Made by a program: the position numbers and the translations under genes | The notes under the pieces: model-generated | What the model was told of the DNA's origin: nothing | Seen by the model: the letters and a program-made list of their open reading frames with translations, nothing else | The model's database searches: none | NCBI GenBank assembly: GCA_003221375.1 | Contig: QHRI01000047.1 | Location: 1-9,335, forward strand | Length of the DNA stretch: 9,335 nt | DNA from: Verrucomicrobiota bacterium | GTDB taxonomy: Bacteria; Verrucomicrobiota; Verrucomicrobiia; Chthoniobacterales; UBA10450 | Direction of reading: 5' to 3' | Shown: positions 6,023-9,335 of the stretch, piece after piece | Position numbering within the stretch: position 1 is the stretch's first letter | How the letters are laid out: each line of letters opens with the position of its first letter

Positions 6023-7501
6023 TTAAGCCGTTGTGCTTTGGGCTTTGCGTTGTAGTTCGCTGACCAGCGCTCGCGCTTCCTCGGTCATCTTCAACAGTTC
6101 AGGCCAAGGACGATGATAGTTTTCGCCGGGTAATTTGCGCGTCGCGTCAAACCCCATGTGTGAACCAATGTTCTGCTCGCTGGGCGCATGATCGAGCGAA
6201 TCGCTCGGATTTTTGATGACGGTTGTATCCCGCGCAGGATCAGTGTTGGCGCACAATCGAAAGAGCACTTCACTCGTGTTGTGCACATCGCAATCTTCGT
6301 CTACGGCCACGATGTATTTGCTGAACATCATCTGGCCCATGCCCCATAGCCCGTGCATCACCTTGAAGGCTTGATAAGGATATTGTTTTCGGATGCTGAC
6401 AAAGACCAGATTATGAAAAACGCCTTCAGGCGGCAGCGTCATGTCGACGATTTCGGGAAAATTCATTTTGAAGACCGGCAGGAGAATCCGCACGCTGGCA
6501 TCGCCGATGTAATAATCTTCCATCGGCGGAATCCCAACGATTGTTGTTGGATAAACTGCGTCACGACGATGCGTGATCGCCGTCACGTGGAACACAGGGT
6601 AATCTTCAATCGCGGTGTAAAAACCAGTGTGATCGCCGAAGGGACCCTCTGGACGCATCTCGCCAGGCTGGACGTATCCTTCAAGAACAAAGTCAACATC
6701 CGCCGGCACCTCGAGATCGATTGTCTTACATCGAACGAGTTCGATTGATTTCCTTCGCAAAAAGCCGGCGAACAAGAGCTCGTCTAACCCATCCGGCAGC
6801 GGCGCAGTTGCGGCAAAGGTATAAACGGGATCGCCGCCGAGAGTGACTGCTACAGGCATGCGTTCGCCGCGCTCGTAATAGCGCTTGCCGTGTCTCGCGC
6901 CAACCTTGTGAAGCTGCCAATGCATTCCAGTCGTCTGTCCATCGAAAACTTGCATCCGGTAAATGCCAACGTTGCGCGCTCCTGTCTCGGGATCGCGCGT
7001 GTGCACATTTGCCAGGGTGATGAAACGTCCGCCGTCTTTGGGCCAGCATTTGAGGATCGGCAGATCGCTCAGGGAGAAACTGCCTGATGCTGGATGCTGT
7101 ACCACTTCCTGGCATGGCGCATCGCGGACGGATTTTGGGCGCGCATGTAGCAGATGAATTCCCTGTTTGAGTAAGGTCCAGCCTTCGCGCAGGTCGGTGG
7201 GAGGTTTTGCTTTCAGGATGAGTTGAATTTCCCTGGCGACATCTTCGATGTCCGCAACCTGAAGCGCGAGCGCCATGCGGCGGTGCGACCCCATCGTGTT
7301 GATTGCAACGGGGAATCCCGATTTTTTTCCATCGATTATCGGCTGCTCGAACAGAAGGGCTTTTCCACCGCCGGTCGATTTCATCTCGCGGTCTGCCCAC
7401 TCTGCGATGAGCAGGTCGGTATCGACGGGAATTGTGACGCGTTTCAGTTCGCCCGCTTGCTCAAGAGCGTCGAGGAAACTGCGGAATGAGCGGTAAGCCA
7501 T
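6023..7501 (-). CDS. UbiD-family prenyl-FMN-dependent decarboxylase
   Basis: The family performs non-oxidative decarboxylation of aromatic or unsaturated acids using prenylated FMN made by UbiX. In E. coli, UbiD acts on 4-hydroxy-3-polyprenylbenzoate in ubiquinone synthesis. The 492 residues match the usual full length (~490-500). Visible motifs are FRSFLDALEQAGELKRV (6-22), LPILKCWPKDGG (147-158), NVGIYRMQ (177-184, metal/cofactor region), LEGY (273-276), EGPFGDHTGFY (285-295; Asp290 is at the place of the proposed proton donor), FPEIVDMTLPPEG (348-360) and KYIVAVDEDCDVHN (395-408). The start at 7501 gives the standard N-terminus, but no good Shine-Dalgarno precedes it (GGCTCAGCA-ATG). Two small lipoprotein genes lie upstream on the same strand; the nearer one carries a copy of this gene's 5' end. 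The substrate is not determined; a quinone pathway is the default guess. No ubiX is in view. Confidence 0.93.
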   Translation of the reverse strand: MAYRSFRSFLDALEQAGELKRVTIPVDTDLLIAEWADREMKSTGGGKALLFEQPIIDGKKSGFPVAINTMGSHRRMALALQVADIEDVAREIQLILKAKPPTDLREGWTLLKQGIHLLHARPKSVRDAPCQEVVQHPASGSFSLSDLPILKCWPKDGGRFITLANVHTRDPETGARNVGIYRMQVFDGQTTGMHWQLHKVGARHGKRYYERGERMPVAVTLGGDPVYTFAATAPLPDGLDELLFAGFLRRKSIELVRCKTIDLEVPADVDFVLEGYVQPGEMRPEGPFGDHTGFYTAIEDYPVFHVTAITHRRDAVYPTTIVGIPPMEDYYIGDASVRILLPVFKMNFPEIVDMTLPPEGVFHNLVFVSIRKQYPYQAFKVMHGLWGMGQMMFSKYIVAVDEDCDVHNTSEVLFRLCANTDPARDTTVIKNPSDSLDHAPSEQNIGSHMGFDATRKLPGENYHRPWPELLKMTEEARALVSELQRKAQSTTA

Positions 7502-7510
7502 TGCTGAGCC

Positions 7511-7566
7511 GTCGCGCTACACTGAAGCGTTTCGTGGCAGAATGCGAACGAAATTGTTAACCAGCC
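7511..7566 (-). repeat. Duplicated spacer, copy next to ubiD
   Basis: This stretch between lipoprotein copy B and ubiD aligns with 8039-8092, the stretch downstream of lipoprotein copy A. They share an exact 19-nt block, gaatgcgaacgaaattgtt (7540-7558 and 8066-8084), and weaker similarity outward to gtcgc. It marks one unit of the tandem duplication. Confidence 0.75.
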
Positions 7567-8016
7567 TTATGGCGGTGGCGGCGGCAGGTACCGGAAGAAA
7601 ACTACTCTGCCCTTGGAGAAAGTGACTCCTCTGGATGGGTAGGGGAACTTCGGCGGGATGTATGACCAGTCGAATGGGCCGTAATAATAAGGAACGCCGT
7701 AGCTTGGAAAAGGAGTGTCGTAACGCACGTAGACCCACGTTTCCGAGTTGCGCATCGGGCCGGGGATCTTTTGCTCCGGTGTTCCCCAGGCGAGCCATAC
7801 CGCGTCCATGCTCATTCCTGGGCGAATCTGCCCTTGCCTCACCAGTGCCTGGTCCCGCGGAGCGAGACCCTGATAGATTTCCGGATGTTGCGAAATGCGC
7901 GTTCCCGGTGTTCCACAACTCGTAAGAATCAACGCGGCGGCCGCTATCCCAAATGTCACCGCGACCCGTTTCAGTTCGCCCGCTTGTTCAAGAACTCTGA
8001 TAAAATTCCGAAACAT
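7567..8016 (-). CDS. Lipoprotein copy B: chimera with UbiD-derived N-terminus
   Basis: This is a 149-residue predicted lipoprotein of unknown function. Residues 1-18 (MFRNFIRVLEQAGELKRV) match the start of UbiD, while residues 22-34 (FGIAAAALILTSC) and all that follows match lipoprotein copy A. The lipobox is LTSC (31-34), so the UbiD-like part serves as an unusually long n-region ending in K16-R17. The mature domain contains RISQHPEIYQGLAPRDQAL, GQIRPGMSMDAVWLAWGTP and ETWVYVRY, and ends GVTFSKGRVVFFRYLPPPPP. The GMS..AVW.AWG.P...W.Y...V.F..GRV pattern weakly recalls BamE/OmlA-type small lipoproteins; this is an inference. ATG 8016 is chosen because it has a good Shine-Dalgarno (GAGGA, 7 nt spacing) and a complete signal peptide. 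Confidence 0.8.
   Translation of the reverse strand: MFRNFIRVLEQAGELKRVAVTFGIAAAALILTSCGTPGTRISQHPEIYQGLAPRDQALVRQGQIRPGMSMDAVWLAWGTPEQKIPGPMRNSETWVYVRYDTPFPSYGVPYYYGPFDWSYIPPKFPYPSRGVTFSKGRVVFFRYLPPPPP
7963..8016 (-). repeat. Duplicated 5' fragment of ubiD inside lipoprotein copy B
   Basis: The 30 nt at 7963-7992 match 7436-7465 of ubiD with only two mismatches, both at third codon positions. The remaining codons back to ATG 8016 are more diverged but still encode FRNFIRV against FRSFLDA in UbiD. In protein, 13 of 17 residues agree. Identity at silent positions points to DNA ancestry rather than chance. Confidence 0.85.
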
Positions 8017-8024
8017 CGCTAAAT

Positions 8025-8030
8025 CCTCAG
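8025..8030 (-). promoter_or_regulatory. Shine-Dalgarno of lipoprotein copy B
   Basis: On the minus strand the sequence reads CTGAGGATTTAGCG-ATG. GAGGA with a 7-nt spacer supports ATG 8016. The homologous position in front of ubiD itself lacks this motif. Confidence 0.65.
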
Positions 8031-8038
8031 TTATATGC

Positions 8039-8092
8039 GTCGCTAACCTGATTCGTTCTGTGCCGGAATGCGAACGAAATTGTTGATCCTTG
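8039..8092 (-). repeat. Duplicated spacer, copy next to lipoprotein A
   Basis: This is the partner of 7511-7566. It lies just after the stop of lipoprotein copy A and before the ubiD-like start of copy B, exactly as its partner lies after copy B and before ubiD. The two are offset by about 526 nt. Confidence 0.75.
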
Positions 8093-8557
8093 CTACGGCG
8101 GCACCAGGTATTGAAACGACATAACCCTTCCATTGGAGAAAGTAACTATCTTGTAAGGATAGGGGATGCTCGGCGGGATCAGTGAATAATAGAATGGATC
8201 GTAGAAAGGATCTCCGAAGAAGCCAAAGCCGGGAGCGTAAGGACCATAATAGGGATAGTAGTAAGGATATGCGTAACGCACGTAAATCCACGTCTCAGTG
8301 AAGTGACCACGCATGTTGCCGATAACCTTGGAATCGGGCGAACCCCAGGCCAGCCATACTGCGTTTGCTGACATACCTGCGCGAATATGTCCCTGATTTA
8401 TCAGCGCTTGGTCCCGCGAAGAAAGGTTCCGATAAATTTCAGGATGTTCAGAAATCCTGCTCTCGATGGTTGAACAACTCGCGAGAACCAATGCGCCCGC
8501 TGCAATCCCAAACCTGAGCGCCCCCGACAAGGATTGACGCTTCATGGGAGCGATCAT
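8093..8557 (-). CDS. Lipoprotein copy A (Tyr/Pro-rich, BamE-like pattern)
   Basis: This is a 154-residue predicted lipoprotein of unknown function, the likely ancestral copy of the tandem pair. The signal peptide is MIAPMKRQSLSGALRFGIAAGALVLASC, with lipobox LASC (25-28). The mature part reads STIESRISEHPEIYRNLSSRDQAL, then GHIRAGMSANAVWLAWGSP, ETWIYVRY, an aromatic stretch with many Tyr, Phe and Pro (~residues 92-128), and VTFSNGRVMSFQYLVPP. The C-terminal strand V.FSNGRV and the GMS..AVW..WG.P segment suggest a small BamE/OmlA-like fold, but similarity is only at motif level. ATG 8557 is chosen for its GGGAGG Shine-Dalgarno; ATG 8545 is an internal alternative that would keep the signal peptide. 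It is transcribed divergently from moaA and probably heads the minus-strand cluster A-B-ubiD. Confidence 0.8.
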   Translation of the reverse strand: MIAPMKRQSLSGALRFGIAAGALVLASCSTIESRISEHPEIYRNLSSRDQALINQGHIRAGMSANAVWLAWGSPDSKVIGNMRGHFTETWIYVRYAYPYYYPYYGPYAPGFGFFGDPFYDPFYYSLIPPSIPYPYKIVTFSNGRVMSFQYLVPP

Positions 8558-8564
8558 ATGCGCG

Positions 8565-8570
8565 CCTCCC
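8565..8570 (-). promoter_or_regulatory. Shine-Dalgarno of lipoprotein copy A
   Basis: The minus strand reads GGGAGGCGCGCAT-ATG. GGAGG with a 7-nt spacer is the strongest ribosome site in the window and favours ATG 8557. Confidence 0.7.
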
Positions 8571-8594
8571 CTTCTGAGTCAATTGCTCGGTTTC

Positions 8595-8623
8595 TTGATT
8601 CAACATCAGCCTGCCGGTAATGT
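8595..8623 (+). promoter_or_regulatory. Candidate sigma-70-like promoter for moaA
   Basis: TTGATT (8595-8600) and TAATGT (8618-8623) are separated by exactly 17 nt. Transcription would begin near 8630, that is at or next to ATG 8631. No Shine-Dalgarno precedes this ATG, which fits a leaderless message. The call rests on pattern only. Confidence 0.4.
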
Positions 8624-8630
8624 TCCCTGC

Positions 8631-9335
8631 ATGGAGGATCGCTACAGGCATCGAATTTCCTATCTGCGCGTTTCCATCACGGACCGTTGCAACGAGCGTT
8701 GCACTTATTGCATGCCACAGGAATTACAGGAGTGGCTGCCGCGCGAGGAAATTCTGACCTTTGAAGAAACGCTACGCCTCATTCGCATTGCAACCGAGTT
8801 AGGCGTTTCGAAAGTGCGAATTACAGGCGGCGAGCCGTTGACGCGTCGCGATGTAATCGATTTCATCGGGCGAATCCCTGAAATCAGAGACATCCGAAGC
8901 ATCGGTCTTTCCACGAATGGGACATTGCTTGGGCGCGAAATCGAGCCTGGCAAAACAATGGCCAGTGCTTTGCGCGTAGCCGGTGTTGGATCCGTTAATG
9001 TCTCACTCGATACATTAGATCGAGCGGTCTATTCGAAAATTACCGGCCGCGATTTCCTTGAGCAGGTTGTGCGTGGGATCGATGCAGCGATCGCCGCACG
9101 CTTCGAGCAGATCAAATTGAATACCGTATTAATGCGCGGGCGAAATGAAGATCAGCTAATTCCGTTGATAGAATTCGCGGCGTCGCGTGACTTGATCCTC
9201 CGTTTTATCGAGATGATGCCGGTAAGCACAACCGAAGTGCTCGATGACAAAAACTTCATGCCGGTTAATGAAGCGAAGAGGATGATCGAATCGCGTTATG
9301 GCGCTTTGATTCCCGAAACTGAGTTTCGAACAAAC
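8631..9335 (+). CDS. moaA: GTP 3',8-cyclase MoaA, 3' end cut by window edge
   Basis: MoaA is a radical SAM enzyme that converts GTP to 3',8-cyclo-7,8-dihydro-GTP, the first step of molybdenum cofactor synthesis, together with MoaC. The 235 visible codons are about two thirds of the usual ~330-residue protein. The N-terminal cluster motif C-x3-C-x2-C is DRCNERCTYC, with Cys20, Cys24 and Cys27. RITGGEPLTRRD (64-74) is the SAM-binding GGEP motif, followed by LSTNGTLL (93-100), VNVSLDTLD (122-130), KLNTVLMRG (162-170) and RFIEMMPV (191-198). The C-terminal second-cluster cysteines and terminal GG lie outside the window. ATG 8631 gives the expected short lead to ISYLRVSITDRC. TTG 8595 in frame is a less likely alternative that would overlap the proposed promoter. 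Confidence 0.96.
   Translation, partial: MEDRYRHRISYLRVSITDRCNERCTYCMPQELQEWLPREEILTFEETLRLIRIATELGVSKVRITGGEPLTRRDVIDFIGRIPEIRDIRSIGLSTNGTLLGREIEPGKTMASALRVAGVGSVNVSLDTLDRAVYSKITGRDFLEQVVRGIDAAIAARFEQIKLNTVLMRGRNEDQLIPLIEFAASRDLILRFIEMMPVSTTEVLDDKNFMPVNEAKRMIESRYGALIPETEFRTN

Noticed and set aside
8017..8133. Longer start for lipoprotein copy B at 8133
   Set aside because: It would overlap copy A and the duplicated spacer; ATG 8016 has a Shine-Dalgarno and gives a complete signal peptide.
7436..8557. CRISPR-like or satellite array explanation for the repeated blocks
   Set aside because: There are only two units of ~0.5 kb containing full genes, with diverged interiors; this is a gene duplication, not an array.

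Overview
The window looks like a chromosomal piece of a soil-type Verrucomicrobiota bacterium. This is inferred from the style of the genes (a signal peptidase I with a long charged N-terminal extension, a squalene synthase-like gene, small Tyr/Pro-rich lipoproteins) and of the intergenic repeats; there is no rRNA or other marker to prove it. No tRNA, rRNA, CRISPR array, transposase or phage gene was seen. No intergenic stretch exceeds 300 bases.

Layout, left to right. The plus strand carries lepA (5' end cut by the window edge), then lepB (signal peptidase I) interrupted by an apparent one-base insertion. An 80-bp inverted-repeat element fills most of the gap before an uncharacterised multi-spanning membrane protein. 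This is followed by a squalene/phytoene synthase-family gene whose 3' part is displaced by an apparent internal deletion, then a small secreted protein and a glycine-zipper lipoprotein that share a C-terminal motif. A CTCCAA/TTGGAG-type inverted-repeat spacer lies at the convergent junction. The minus strand then carries (transcribed right to left) lipoprotein copy A, lipoprotein copy B and a UbiD-family decarboxylase. Divergent from copy A, the plus strand starts moaA, which runs off the right edge.

How the genes relate: lepA-lepB is the classical pairing of a translation factor with the leader peptidase. The membrane protein and the squalene/phytoene synthase are closely spaced (25 nt) and probably co-transcribed. 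UbiD suggests quinone biosynthesis or another prenyl-FMN decarboxylation, and MoaA is the first step of molybdenum cofactor synthesis.

The most notable observation is at 7.4-8.56 kb. Lipoprotein copy B seems to have been born by an unequal tandem duplication. Its first ~18 codons are a copy of the 5' end of the neighbouring ubiD gene (30 nt with 2 mismatches, including LEQAGELKRV), joined in frame to the hydrophobic core and lipobox of the lipoprotein. The same spacer sequence lies downstream of both lipoprotein copies, in front of both ubiD-like starts. Two genes with broken reading frames within about 2.4 kb mean that sequencing or assembly error has to be considered.
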